The notes under the pieces were generated by a model. The model was not told the DNA's origin and searched no databases. It saw only the letters and a program-made list of their open reading frames with translations. A program made the translations under genes and the position numbers. Shown piece after piece: positions 27,988 through 36,133 of a DNA stretch of 64,000 bases (position 1 is the stretch's first letter; the number at the start of each line of letters is the position of its first letter). This stretch comes from Pseudomonadota bacterium (GTDB lineage Bacteria; Pseudomonadota; Gammaproteobacteria; Steroidobacterales; Steroidobacteraceae), in contig JAPLSH010000014.1 of NCBI GenBank assembly GCA_026398735.1, forward strand, positions 1-64,000, read 5' to 3'.

Positions 27988-28770
27988 ATGGCTATTTTGC
28001 TTGCGTTGCGCACGCGTTGCGCCGCGTTGGTTGTTGCAGTTTCCATGGTCGCGTTGGTAGGCACTGCTGCCGCCCAGCAGGCACCGCGGCCCACGCCGCC
28101 CATCCCCGCTGCGCAAAAGGTCGGCAAGTCGCCCGATCCGCGCAACCTCGAGGGTGTGTGGTTCACCGGTGGCTACGATCGCACCTTCAAACAACTCGAC
28201 CGTTCTGAGCCGCCCTTCAACGCTGCGACTCGCAAAGAGTGGCTGCGGCACATTCAGGCCGAAAAAGACGGCACGCCGATCGGTGATGCGCCGACGCGCT
28301 GCTATCCGCACGGTGTGCCGCGTCTGATTGCCTCGCCCTATCCGATCCAGATCATCCAGACGCCCGGACTGATCACGATCCTGCACGAGGTCGGTCACAA
28401 CATCCGCTACGTGCACATGAACCAAAAGCTGCCTGCTAACGTGAAGCCCAGCTTCCTGGGTTATTCGGTGGGCCATTGGGATGAAGACACGTTGGTCATC
28501 GAGACCACTGCGCTCAATACCCGCACGCGCATCGACGAGGAAGGCATCGTGCATTCCGACAAGCTCAAGGTCACTGAATATATCCGCAAGATTGAGGATG
28601 GCCAGCGTCTGGAAAACATCATCCACATCGAGGATCCGGGCAGCTTCATCAAGCCTTGGGACGCGCGTCGCTACTTCAACTGGCGGCCCGACCTGCACCT
28701 GACCGAATACATCTGCGAAGAGAACAACCGCAACTCGCCCAACGAAAGCGGCTTCACGACGGCCAAGTGA
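27988..28770 (+). CDS. Exported protein of unknown function, paralogue 1
   Basis: A 260-residue protein with a signal peptide (MAILLALRTRCAALVVAVSM, cleavage near AAAQQA). I do not recognise a named domain. Conserved-looking blocks are CYPHGVPRLIASPYPIQIIQ, HEVGHNIRYVHMN, GHWDEDTLVIETT and KPWDARRYFNW. The next gene carries the same blocks in the same order (PHGLPRL, YPFRLYQ, HELTHYFRVAYLNE, YEGDTLVVTS, KPWTARMVYD), so the two are diverged tandem paralogues. HEVGH looks like a zincin HExxH motif, but the paralogue has HELTH. Whether this is catalytic is unknown. It likely acts in the periplasm. Confidence 0.75.
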   Translation: MAILLALRTRCAALVVAVSMVALVGTAAAQQAPRPTPPIPAAQKVGKSPDPRNLEGVWFTGGYDRTFKQLDRSEPPFNAATRKEWLRHIQAEKDGTPIGDAPTRCYPHGVPRLIASPYPIQIIQTPGLITILHEVGHNIRYVHMNQKLPANVKPSFLGYSVGHWDEDTLVIETTALNTRTRIDEEGIVHSDKLKVTEYIRKIEDGQRLENIIHIEDPGSFIKPWDARRYFNWRPDLHLTEYICEENNRNSPNESGFTTAK

Positions 28771-28805
28771 CCGTCCCCTACAGAATCAAGCAGGAATTAC
28801 ACCCG

Positions 28806-29531
28806 ATGTTCTCCATGAAGCACACGATGCTCGCACTGGCCGCCACGCTGGCAATGGCCACTGCTACCGCGCAGACCGTTCCCGCCGACCAGCAGGGTCG
28901 TCCGGCGGGCGCGCCCGATATGTTCGCTGTTTGGAAGGCCGCTGCAGCGGTAGACACCTTGCGCACCGTCGACGGCAAGTTGCCGCCACTCAATGCCAAG
29001 GGTCAGGCGCTGTACAACAAGCGTGTGAAGGCCCGCGCTGCCGGCAAGCCGATCGACGACGGCACTGTCGAGTGTCTGCCGCATGGCTTGCCGCGCCTGA
29101 TGCTCAGCGACTACCCGTTCCGTCTCTACCAGAAGCCCACTTTTGTGGCCTTCGCACATGAGCTGACGCATTACTTCCGTGTGGCCTATCTCAACGAGAA
29201 GTCCAAGGACGTTGATGACCTCGATCCGACTTACACCGGCTATCCGGTATCGGTCTATGAAGGCGATACGCTGGTCGTGACCAGCAATGGCTTCAACGAC
29301 GAGACCACGATGGACCGCAGTGGTCTGCCCAAGTCGGCGGCACTGGTGCTTACCGAGCGCTATCGACTGATCAATGGTGGCAAGCAGCTGGAGCTGAACT
29401 TCACCGTCGACGACAAGACTTGGTACACCAAGCCTTGGACTGCTCGCATGGTCTATGACCGCAACGAGACCAATCAGCTGCTCAACGAATACGTGTGCAC
29501 GGACAAAAATCCGGAAGCCACGCGTAAATGA
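28806..29531 (+). CDS. Exported protein of unknown function, paralogue 2
   Basis: A 241-residue tandem paralogue of the preceding protein, with its own signal peptide (HTMLALAATLAMATATAQTV). Shared blocks are listed under its neighbour. HELTH in FVAFAHELTHYFRVAY keeps the HExxH spacing (His-Glu-x-x-His), as does HEVGH in paralogue 1, so both could in principle bind zinc. I have not found a third ligand with confidence. The stop overlaps the start of the methyltransferase gene (ATGA), tying a secreted protein and a cytoplasmic methyltransferase into one unit. Confidence 0.75.
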   Translation: MFSMKHTMLALAATLAMATATAQTVPADQQGRPAGAPDMFAVWKAAAAVDTLRTVDGKLPPLNAKGQALYNKRVKARAAGKPIDDGTVECLPHGLPRLMLSDYPFRLYQKPTFVAFAHELTHYFRVAYLNEKSKDVDDLDPTYTGYPVSVYEGDTLVVTSNGFNDETTMDRSGLPKSAALVLTERYRLINGGKQLELNFTVDDKTWYTKPWTARMVYDRNETNQLLNEYVCTDKNPEATRK

Positions 29532-30532
29532 GCGGCGCGCGCGAGCGCGTCAACGAGATGATCACTGGGTGCTGGCGCACCCAGGTGATCCACGAAGCAG
29601 TAAAGCTCGGCTTGCCCGAGCATCTGGCAGCAGGCCAGGGCCACAGTGATGCCCTGGCTGTTTCGCTGGGAGTAGATGCCGACGGCCTTTACCGCCTGCT
29701 GCGCGGCATGGCCGCGTTGGGCCTGGCCAGTCATGTGGCCGATCACCAGTTCGAGCTGACTGACGAGGGCGCCACGCTATGCGCCAGCCACCCCGAGTCC
29801 TTGCGCGGTGTTGCCCTTCATTGGGGTGACCGGCAATGGAAATCCTTCGGGCTGTTGGGTAAAGCCATTCAAACCGGCCGTAGCCAAATGCAGGCTGGCT
29901 CTGCAGGCTTTGTGGATCTGCAGCGCGATGCTGCGCAGGCAGAAGTGTTCAATCGAGCCATGGCAGAGCAGTCGCTGCGTATTGGCCACGCAGCTGCGCG
30001 CGCTTATGACTTCAGTCACTTCGATGCCGTGCTGGATGTTGGTGGTGGCTTCGGTGCGGTCTTGGTAGCGGTGTTGAAGTCTGTGCCGCGACTACGAGGG
30101 GACAGCTTCGATCTGCCGGCAGTGGCCGATAGCGCTGCGGCCTACTTGGGCAAGTCAGGTGTGGGTGATCGTGCGGGCTTTGTGGGCGGCAGCTTTTTTG
30201 AGCAAGTGCCCCGCGGCTATGACTGCCACCTACTCAAATACATCGTGCATGACTGGGATGATGCTCACAGCATTACGTTGCTCAGTCGCTGTGCACAGGC
30301 TTTGGCCCCAGGCGGCGTGGTGCTGTTGCTCGAGCAGGTGCTGCCAGAATTAGTCACGGCGGATCCGGGTGTCGCCGGCATGGTCCGTGGCGACTTGATC
30401 ATGCTCAATATCGGCGGCAAAGAGCGCACAGCGGCGCAGTACCGAGTGTTGCTCGCACAGGCGGGACTGCAGTTGACGCGTATCGTTCCCACCGACACCG
30501 TATTCAGCTTGATTGAAGCCAAACCGCTCTAG
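29528..30532 (+). CDS. SAM-dependent O-methyltransferase (acetylserotonin/hydroxyneurosporene type)
   Basis: A 334-residue methyltransferase of the plant-type O-methyltransferase family found in secondary metabolism. It has an N-terminal winged-helix dimerisation domain (VNEMITGCWRTQVIHEAVKL, then LGVDADGLYRLLRGMAALGL) and a C-terminal Rossmann domain with LDVGGGFGAVLVAVLKSVP, FDLPAV, and the catalytic-base-type HDWDD in LLKYIVHDWDDAHSITLL. It is coupled by ATGA to the upstream exported protein. Acceptor is probably a phenolic or carboxylic hydroxyl, unknown here. Confidence 0.85.
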   Translation: MSGARERVNEMITGCWRTQVIHEAVKLGLPEHLAAGQGHSDALAVSLGVDADGLYRLLRGMAALGLASHVADHQFELTDEGATLCASHPESLRGVALHWGDRQWKSFGLLGKAIQTGRSQMQAGSAGFVDLQRDAAQAEVFNRAMAEQSLRIGHAAARAYDFSHFDAVLDVGGGFGAVLVAVLKSVPRLRGDSFDLPAVADSAAAYLGKSGVGDRAGFVGGSFFEQVPRGYDCHLLKYIVHDWDDAHSITLLSRCAQALAPGGVVLLLEQVLPELVTADPGVAGMVRGDLIMLNIGGKERTAAQYRVLLAQAGLQLTRIVPTDTVFSLIEAKPL

Positions 30533-30559
30533 ACGCAGACGTCATTTTCTGCCTAAAAT
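30530..30559 (+). promoter_or_regulatory. Probable sigma-70 promoter of tRNA-Arg
   Basis: TAGACG (30530-30535) and TAAAAT (30554-30559) with an 18-base spacer sit just ahead of the tRNA, starting inside the methyltransferase stop codon. The -10 element is good and the -35 fair. Confidence 0.5.
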
Positions 30560-30572
30560 GGCGGTTCGCGAT

Positions 30573-30649
30573 GCGGCTGTAGCTCAGTTGGATAGAGCGT
30601 CTGGCTACGAACCAGAAGGCCGGGAGTTCGAATCTCTCCAGCCGCACCA
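30573..30649 (+). tRNA. tRNA-Arg (anticodon ACG), CCA encoded
   Basis: A 77-base tRNA with all arms visible: acceptor GCGGCTG/CAGCCGC, D arm GCTC...GAGC, anticodon stem TCTGG/CCAGA around loop CTACGAA (anticodon ACG), T loop TTCGAAT between GGGAG and CTCTC, and a genome-encoded CCA end. ACG is read as inosine-containing in bacteria through TadA and decodes CGU/CGC/CGA. A terminator follows after nine bases. Confidence 0.97.
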
Positions 30650-30658
30650 TCGACTTCA

Positions 30659-30685
30659 AGGGCTCACGTTTGCGTGGGCCTTTTT
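30659..30685 (+). terminator. Rho-independent terminator of tRNA-Arg
   Basis: A 10-bp stem with two G-T pairs (AGGGCTCACG, loop TTTG, CGTGGGCCTT) followed by TTT sits nine bases after the CCA end. The cyclophilin gene starts 28 bases further on, so its transcription either starts here or depends on read-through. Confidence 0.8.
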
Positions 30686-30712
30686 CGTTTCCAGCATCGC
30701 GCAGGTGTACGC

Positions 30713-31417
30713 ATGAAACCCACACTTGGTTTGTTTGCTGTGTTGCTTCTGGCTGCAGGCTTTGCCACAGCTGCCGGGGCTCAGGAGGCCTCTGCCGACC
30801 CCGCGGCAGCGGTTACAACCGCTGCCGACACGCCGCCGCTGCCACCTGAGCCGGTGCCACCCCCGCAGGCGCCACCCCTGCCGCCTGCGGTGCCGCCGGT
30901 CAATGTGCTCATGCACACCGCCCTGGGCGACATCCGCGTCGCCCTCGACAAGCAGCATGCGCCGGTCACGGTGGCCAACTTCCTGCGTTATGTCGACAGC
31001 AAGCGCTTTGACGGCATCACGTTCTATCGCGCCGTCAAGATCGGCCCCTATGGCAACTACGGGATGCTGCAAGGAGGCCTGCGCGGCAACCCCAAGAAGG
31101 TCTATCCGCCGATTGCTCATGAGTCGCCGCGAGTCACCGGGCTCAGTCATGTTGATGGCGCACTGTCGATGGCACGAGCCGCCCCAGGCAGTGCTAAGGC
31201 GGATTTCTTCTTTGTGATCGGTGATCTGGTGTCGCTCGATGGTCAACCCACCGGCGAGGATGTGGGCTATGCCGTGTTCGGCCGGGTGATCGAGGGCATG
31301 GATGTAGTGCGCAAGATCCTCGATGAGCCGATTGCGCTGGAGGCCGGCGAGGGCGTCATGAAGGGCCAGATGCTGTTTGATCCGGTCAAGATCCTGACGG
31401 TGCGACGCACCGATTGA
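30713..31417 (+). CDS. Periplasmic cyclophilin-type peptidyl-prolyl isomerase
   Basis: A 234-residue exported proline isomerase assisting protein folding. I start at ATG 30713, which gives a clean signal peptide (LGLFAVLLLAAGFATAAGAQ). The longer reading from 30674 would overlap the tRNA terminator. A Pro-rich linker (about residues 40-62, PPLPPEPVPPPQAPPLPP) leads into the cyclophilin domain with TALGDIRVALDKQHAPVTVA, GITFYRAVK, MLQGG, SMARAAPGSAKADFFFVIGD and FGRVIEGMDVVRKI. The usual FHR motif reads FYR, so an active-site residue varies. Confidence 0.9.
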   Translation: MKPTLGLFAVLLLAAGFATAAGAQEASADPAAAVTTAADTPPLPPEPVPPPQAPPLPPAVPPVNVLMHTALGDIRVALDKQHAPVTVANFLRYVDSKRFDGITFYRAVKIGPYGNYGMLQGGLRGNPKKVYPPIAHESPRVTGLSHVDGALSMARAAPGSAKADFFFVIGDLVSLDGQPTGEDVGYAVFGRVIEGMDVVRKILDEPIALEAGEGVMKGQMLFDPVKILTVRRTD

Positions 31418-31522
31418 CTGCACGTCGCCAGGGTCGCTGGCAGGCACTTCCTACGGCATGAACTAAATGGTTAGTATCAGGCCGAGGAGCCGCCATGTCG
31501 TGCGGCATTGCAGGGGGCGGGC

Positions 31523-33187
31523 ATGAATTCATTGCGCAAATTGGTGGGCACGATAGTGCTGGTCGCGGCTGTGGCTGCAGCTGCAAGTGCCGCGCCGGTA
31601 CACAAGGCGCTGGCGCCTATCACCACCTCCAGCGGCGCGGTCGCTGGCATGGTGCTGCCGTCAGGCGTCAAGGCCTGGTATGGCGTGCCCTTCGCCAAGC
31701 CGCCCACCGGTGCCCTGCGTTGGCAGCCGCCTCAGCCGATCAGCTGGCAGGGCGTATGGAACGCTGACCGCAAGGGTGCCGAGTGCATGCAGGTGCTGCG
31801 GCCGCACGGCATCAACCACTACTTCGGCGAAGAGGCCACGTCAGAAGACTGCCTCTATCTCAACATCTGGGCGCCGCAAAGTGCCGGCGCCACCTCCAAG
31901 CTGCCGGTCGTCGTGTTCATCTATGGCGGCGGCTACACCATCGGTTCATCGGGTTCGCCGCTGTATGCCGGCGAGAACGTTGCGCGCAACAACGCGGTAT
32001 TCGTGAACTTCAACTACCGCGTCGGCGTGCTGGGCTTTCTATCGCACCCTGAGTTGACGGCTGAGCAGGGCGGGCATTCGGGCAACTACGCCTTCCTGGA
32101 CCAGGTGGCGGCGCTCAAATGGGTACATGACAACATCGCCCGCTTCGGCGGTGATCCCTCGCGCGTGGTGATCATGGGCCAGTCCGCTGGCGCAGGATCA
32201 GTGGTGCAGCAGACCTTCAGTCCGCTGGCCAAGGGCCTGTTCCGCGGCGCCGTGATGTCGTCCGGGTGCAATTGGGAGGGTGCCCAGACATCGCTCGCCG
32301 ATGGCGAACGCAACGGCCTGGAAATTCAAAAGCGCTTGAATGCGGCCAGCCTCGCTGAGATGCGTGACATCCCCGCCGATCGCATCATCGCCCTGCAGAA
32401 CGAGTCGCAGGTGGGGGTCAACGTCAACACCGGTGTGCGTGCCGGGGCGGTCATCGATGGCTGGTTCATGCCTAAGGCACCGCTCGATCTGCTGCGCGCA
32501 GGTCAGGCCAATGACGTGGCGCTGATTGCCGGCTTCAACCAAGACGAAGCAGTCAGTGCGTTGATGAATGCCACCAGCGTCGAAGACTATGCGGCCATTG
32601 CGCGGCGTATGTATGGCGCCGATGCCGATGCTTTCCTCAAGCTCTATCCGGTCAGCAGCACTGCCGATATCAAGCGTGTGGGCGGGCAAGTGGCCCGCGA
32701 GAGTGGTTTGGAGAACAACGCCCGCACTTGTGCGCAGTTGCAGAGCCAGCATCACAAGTCGCCTCTGTGGATCAACCAGTTCTCGCGCCGGCATTCCTAT
32801 GCGCCAGGCGCCAAGATTGCCGATCAAGACTTGTCGACGATCGGCGCCTATCACACCGCGGACATTCCGTTTTGGTTCGGCAACCTTGATGTCTTCAACA
32901 GCCTGCGCACCACGCGTGCGTGGACTGCCGACGATCGCGCGCTGTCGTCCGCCATGATGGGGTCGCTGATTGCGTTTGCCGCTACCGGTAACCCGCAGAC
33001 TGCGGCGGTGCAGTGGCCTGCTTGGACGGCAGGCAATGAGGTCAAGGTGGAGTTTGGTACGGCAGCGCCAGCTGCTATGGTCAAGCTCAACGTGGCCGGG
33101 CTGACCTGGCTCAAAGCCCATCCGCCGCAGGCCGTCACGGCCGCACCGGGCACAGGTGGTCGAGTGGGTAACGGCCCGCGCGATTGA
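31523..33187 (+). CDS. Exported type-B carboxylesterase
   Basis: A 554-residue carboxylesterase/lipase of the type-B family. ATG 31523, preceded by GGGGGCGGG, gives a signal peptide (LVGTIVLVAAVAAAASAAP). A TTG at 31508 is less likely. The sequence shows VKAWYGVPFAKPPTGALRW, SEDCLYLNIW, VVVFIYGGGYTIGSSGS (oxyanion region) and the nucleophile elbow VIMGQSAGAGSV. Unlike the esterase at 18646-20274 it uses a Sec-type signal and lies outside the catabolic island. A stem-loop follows at 33211. Substrate unknown. Confidence 0.92.
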   Translation: MNSLRKLVGTIVLVAAVAAAASAAPVHKALAPITTSSGAVAGMVLPSGVKAWYGVPFAKPPTGALRWQPPQPISWQGVWNADRKGAECMQVLRPHGINHYFGEEATSEDCLYLNIWAPQSAGATSKLPVVVFIYGGGYTIGSSGSPLYAGENVARNNAVFVNFNYRVGVLGFLSHPELTAEQGGHSGNYAFLDQVAALKWVHDNIARFGGDPSRVVIMGQSAGAGSVVQQTFSPLAKGLFRGAVMSSGCNWEGAQTSLADGERNGLEIQKRLNAASLAEMRDIPADRIIALQNESQVGVNVNTGVRAGAVIDGWFMPKAPLDLLRAGQANDVALIAGFNQDEAVSALMNATSVEDYAAIARRMYGADADAFLKLYPVSSTADIKRVGGQVARESGLENNARTCAQLQSQHHKSPLWINQFSRRHSYAPGAKIADQDLSTIGAYHTADIPFWFGNLDVFNSLRTTRAWTADDRALSSAMMGSLIAFAATGNPQTAAVQWPAWTAGNEVKVEFGTAAPAAMVKLNVAGLTWLKAHPPQAVTAAPGTGGRVGNGPRD

Positions 33188-33210
33188 CCGCAAACACCAG
33201 CAGTTTCACG

Positions 33211-33237
33211 GTCCCGGACTCTACGCAAGTTCGGGAC
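33211..33237 (+). terminator. Stem-loop after the esterase gene
   Basis: A 10-bp stem (GTCCCGGACT, loop CTACGCA, AGTTCGGGAC, one G-T pair) lies 23 bases after the stop. There is no T-run, so termination by this element alone is uncertain. Confidence 0.4.
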
Positions 33238-33342
33238 ATCCGCGGGTCACGGTCACCTCTGGCGGTGTAACCTCACGCAGCAACGGCCAGATCGACCCTA
33301 CGTGGACGGCTGTGCCACGGTGATCCTCTGGCGGAGTGTGAG

Positions 33343-33879
33343 ATGTACGAGCAGGTGCTGCAGTTCTGGTTCACTGAGTGCACTGCAGCACAGTGGTGGG
33401 GCAGTGATGCGCAGTTCGATACGCTGATCCGCGAGCGGTTCGCCACGCTGCACGGCAAAGCGGTTGCCGGTGAGTTGCACGGCTGGCGCCAGTCCGTGCA
33501 GGGGCGCTTGGCTGAAGTCATCGTGCTCGATCAATTCTCGCGCAACCTGTACAGAGATCTGCCTGCGGCATTTGCTGCCGACGCCATGGCGCTGGCGCTG
33601 GCTCAGGAGGCTGTGGCAGCAGGCCTTGATGCACAACTGCCGGATGCACAGCGGCCGTTTCTGTACATGCCTTACATGCACAGCGAATCTGCCTACATCC
33701 ATGTTCAGGCTCAATCGCTGTTCGCGGCCGCTGGTAACGCTGCCACCTTGAAGTTCGAACTCAAACACAAAGCCATCATCGACCGCTTTGGCCGCTATCC
33801 TCACCGCAACGCGATCCTGGGTCGCCCTTCCACGGCCGAGGAACTGGCCTTTTTGGCAATGCCGGGCTCCTCGTTTTGA
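33343..33879 (+). CDS. DUF924 family protein
   Basis: A 178-residue cytoplasmic helical protein of the DUF924 (TPR-like) family, function unknown. Landmarks are VLQFWFTECTAAQWWG, LAEVIVLDQFSRNLYRDLPAAF, RPFLYMPYMHSES and the C-terminal FGRYPHRNAILGRPSTAEEL. Length is normal for the family. The next small gene starts 20 bases later. Confidence 0.9.
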   Translation: MYEQVLQFWFTECTAAQWWGSDAQFDTLIRERFATLHGKAVAGELHGWRQSVQGRLAEVIVLDQFSRNLYRDLPAAFAADAMALALAQEAVAAGLDAQLPDAQRPFLYMPYMHSESAYIHVQAQSLFAAAGNAATLKFELKHKAIIDRFGRYPHRNAILGRPSTAEELAFLAMPGSSF

Positions 33880-33899
33880 GGTTGGCGGCGGAGTGATAT

Positions 33900-34385
33900 A
33901 TGGAACATGAACCCAGTTCTGCAGGTTTGCGACTGTTGAGTGAGGCAGCGACCTGCGATTCGCAGGCGGACCGGTTGGGTGTGCTGTTGCTGGCCACCAC
34001 AGAGGAGCCCTCCTGGCCGCGGCTGGTGTTGTGGTTCGACAATCCGCTGGCCTTCGGCCGGTTCCTGGTCGAGGCATTGCCCGAGTTTTATTGCGGTGAG
34101 GACGATGTCGGCGATCTGGTCGAACGGCTGGAGTCGCTGCTGCCGGCGATGGTTGCGGACGGCGTCACCCAAGAGCTGCTCGATGAGTTGGATAGCTGGG
34201 TCAACCGTTGGGTCACCATTGCGTGGTTGGGCAGCTTTAGCGATCTGTGTATCGCCGATACCGAAGCTACAGCGCGGGTAGTCGAGGCGTTTCGTATGGA
34301 CCAGGGGCAGGATGGTGCGGACCCCGTGTTACCCGATGAGGCCGATGACTTTGCCGATTATTTGACGCTGTGGTTTGAGGGCTGA
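33900..34385 (+). CDS. Hypothetical acidic protein
   Basis: A 161-residue acidic protein I do not recognise. No signal peptide or membrane segment is visible. It is rich in Leu, Asp, Glu and Trp and is probably helical (WPRLVLWFDNPLAFGRFLVE, VGDLVERLESLLPAMVADGV). CGGAG precedes the ATG by six bases and the frame is uninterrupted, so it is likely real. It closely follows the DUF924 gene and may be co-transcribed with it. Confidence 0.65.
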   Translation: MEHEPSSAGLRLLSEAATCDSQADRLGVLLLATTEEPSWPRLVLWFDNPLAFGRFLVEALPEFYCGEDDVGDLVERLESLLPAMVADGVTQELLDELDSWVNRWVTIAWLGSFSDLCIADTEATARVVEAFRMDQGQDGADPVLPDEADDFADYLTLWFEG

Positions 34386-34474
34386 AGAGTTCAGCAAGAC
34401 AGGTATTGTTTACAATGCGGCGTCTCGTATTAGCCAAACAGGTCGCACGGCTGTCATGCGCATAGGCTAAATTT

Positions 34475-34491
34475 ACATCCAATATGGATGT
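34475..34491. promoter_or_regulatory. Palindrome covering the start codon of the HTH-hydrolase gene
   Basis: Arms ACATCC and GGATGT with a 5-base spacer span the ATG at 34484. It could be an autoregulatory operator or a translation-blocking hairpin. No Shine-Dalgarno site is evident ahead of this start. Confidence 0.35.
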
Positions 34492-36124
34492 TATTGCGCG
34501 CTTCAAAACCGACGACAGCTCCCCGGCTCTGGAAATCATTGACCACGTCTACGGCGTGGTCGATTCGGGTCAGATATGGCCGCAACTCACGGCGCGGTTG
34601 CTGGATCTGCTCGAGACGCTAGATGCCGCCTTGCCATCGCCCATCGATGACCATTCGCTGGTGGCGTTGCTTGAGCCGCACTTGCTGCGCGCGCTGCGTT
34701 TGCAGCAGAACCAGTTCGCGCAAAATGGCTTGATAGAGCTGCAGGAAAGCCTACTCGACAAGCATCACTTGGCCATTGCCGTGTGCGACGAGGTGGGCAA
34801 GGTTCACTGGGCTAATCGCGGTATGCAGGAATGCTTGGCCAACCTGCCCGGGCAAACGCTACGCGCTATGGTCGCCGCGCAAACCGTACGCCCGATGGCC
34901 CAGCGCGTGCAAATGCCGGAGGGCGAATTCACGCTGCTGGCGCTGAACATCCCGTCATTAGGTCCAGGTCGGGTGGTGCTACTCGCCTCAACCACTTATG
35001 CGGTAAGACTGGATCCGGTCGCACTCAAATCGCTGTTCCAATTGACCGACGCGGAGATCCGCGTAGCGCAAGGATTGGTCGAAGGCCATGCCCCGGAGGG
35101 CATTGCCGAGCAGGGCGGTACCTCTGTCCATACCGTGCGCACCCAACTCAAACAGTTGCTGGGCAAGCTGGGTGCTAACCGGCAAAGCGAGGCGGTTGCG
35201 CGGCTGGTGACGAGCCCGGCCGGACTTGCAATGCAGGACGCTGTCGATGCTCCGCCGGCACCACCTCTGTTGCTGCGCATGGGTAACCGGGACTTGGCGT
35301 TTGCCGACTATGGACCGCGCTCCGGTCGGCCGGTGATCTTCCTGCATTGTTGGGGTGGCTCGCGATTGCATGTGCCTGCTGATGTCCAGCCGCTGTATTC
35401 GCATGGCCTGCGGGTTGTCGTGCCCGAGCGTCCTGGCTTGGGTTACTCGAGCATGACTGCAGAGGACAGCCTGGACGTGTGTGCGGCAGATGTTGAGCGG
35501 CTGGCAGATCATTTGGGCTTTGCTAGCTTTGATGTCATCGGTCACACCATGGGTAGCATCGTGGCGTGTGCGGTAGCGCGGCGCATGCCCCAGCGGGTGC
35601 GCTCCCTCACTTTGGTGTCACCGTTGTCACCGCTACGCGGGCTGTCTGATTTGCACGGCATGCTGCCGGTTGCCAAGTTGCTGGCCGGTATCAGTCTGCG
35701 ACTGCCTGCTGCGGCACCGTCACTATTGAAGCTGCTCATTGGCAGAGTACGGCGCGAGCCGGCCGTCTATTTCGAAAACATCCTGCCGCACTTGCCGCCG
35801 GCGGACGCAGCTGTGATGAGTCAGCCGCGGGTGCGTGCGCGTTATCTGACTGCAGTGGCTGAGTCTATTGCCCACGGCGACGATGGCGTGCTCAAGGATC
35901 TGCGCCTGCAAACCTGCCGCTGGGAGCACCTGTTGCCAGTGCCGGGCACGTTGCCCGTTGTCTTGTGGCACGGCGAGCAAGACCGGCACGTGCCCATCTT
36001 GCACAGCGAGCGCCTGCTGGCGCTGTTACCGCAGGCAACGCTACATCGTGTGGCAGATGCAGGTCATTACCTCCTCTATCACAGCTGGGACCGCATCCTG
36101 GCGCATCTTGCTGCGGGTCGCTGA
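34484..36124 (+). CDS. LuxR-type HTH regulator fused to an alpha/beta hydrolase domain
   Basis: A 546-residue fusion. Residues about 1-180 form a sensor-like region with a PAS-like stretch (LAIAVCDEVGKVHWANRGMQ). Residues about 184-245 are a LuxR-type DNA-binding domain (FQLTDAEIRVAQGLVEGHAP, then SVHTVRTQLKQLLGKLGA). Residues about 260-546 are an alpha/beta hydrolase with VIFLHCWGGSRLHVP, DVIGHTMGSIVA, Asp500 in GEQDRHVP and His528 in DAGHYLLYH. The nucleophile position holds Thr355 (G-H-T-M-G) instead of Ser, so the domain may bind rather than hydrolyse its ligand. This makes it a candidate ligand-sensing regulator. Fusion is clear within one uninterrupted frame. Targets are unknown. Confidence 0.85.
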   Translation: MDVIARFKTDDSSPALEIIDHVYGVVDSGQIWPQLTARLLDLLETLDAALPSPIDDHSLVALLEPHLLRALRLQQNQFAQNGLIELQESLLDKHHLAIAVCDEVGKVHWANRGMQECLANLPGQTLRAMVAAQTVRPMAQRVQMPEGEFTLLALNIPSLGPGRVVLLASTTYAVRLDPVALKSLFQLTDAEIRVAQGLVEGHAPEGIAEQGGTSVHTVRTQLKQLLGKLGANRQSEAVARLVTSPAGLAMQDAVDAPPAPPLLLRMGNRDLAFADYGPRSGRPVIFLHCWGGSRLHVPADVQPLYSHGLRVVVPERPGLGYSSMTAEDSLDVCAADVERLADHLGFASFDVIGHTMGSIVACAVARRMPQRVRSLTLVSPLSPLRGLSDLHGMLPVAKLLAGISLRLPAAAPSLLKLLIGRVRREPAVYFENILPHLPPADAAVMSQPRVRARYLTAVAESIAHGDDGVLKDLRLQTCRWEHLLPVPGTLPVVLWHGEQDRHVPILHSERLLALLPQATLHRVADAGHYLLYHSWDRILAHLAAGR

Positions 36125-36133
36125 GCTCACCCG

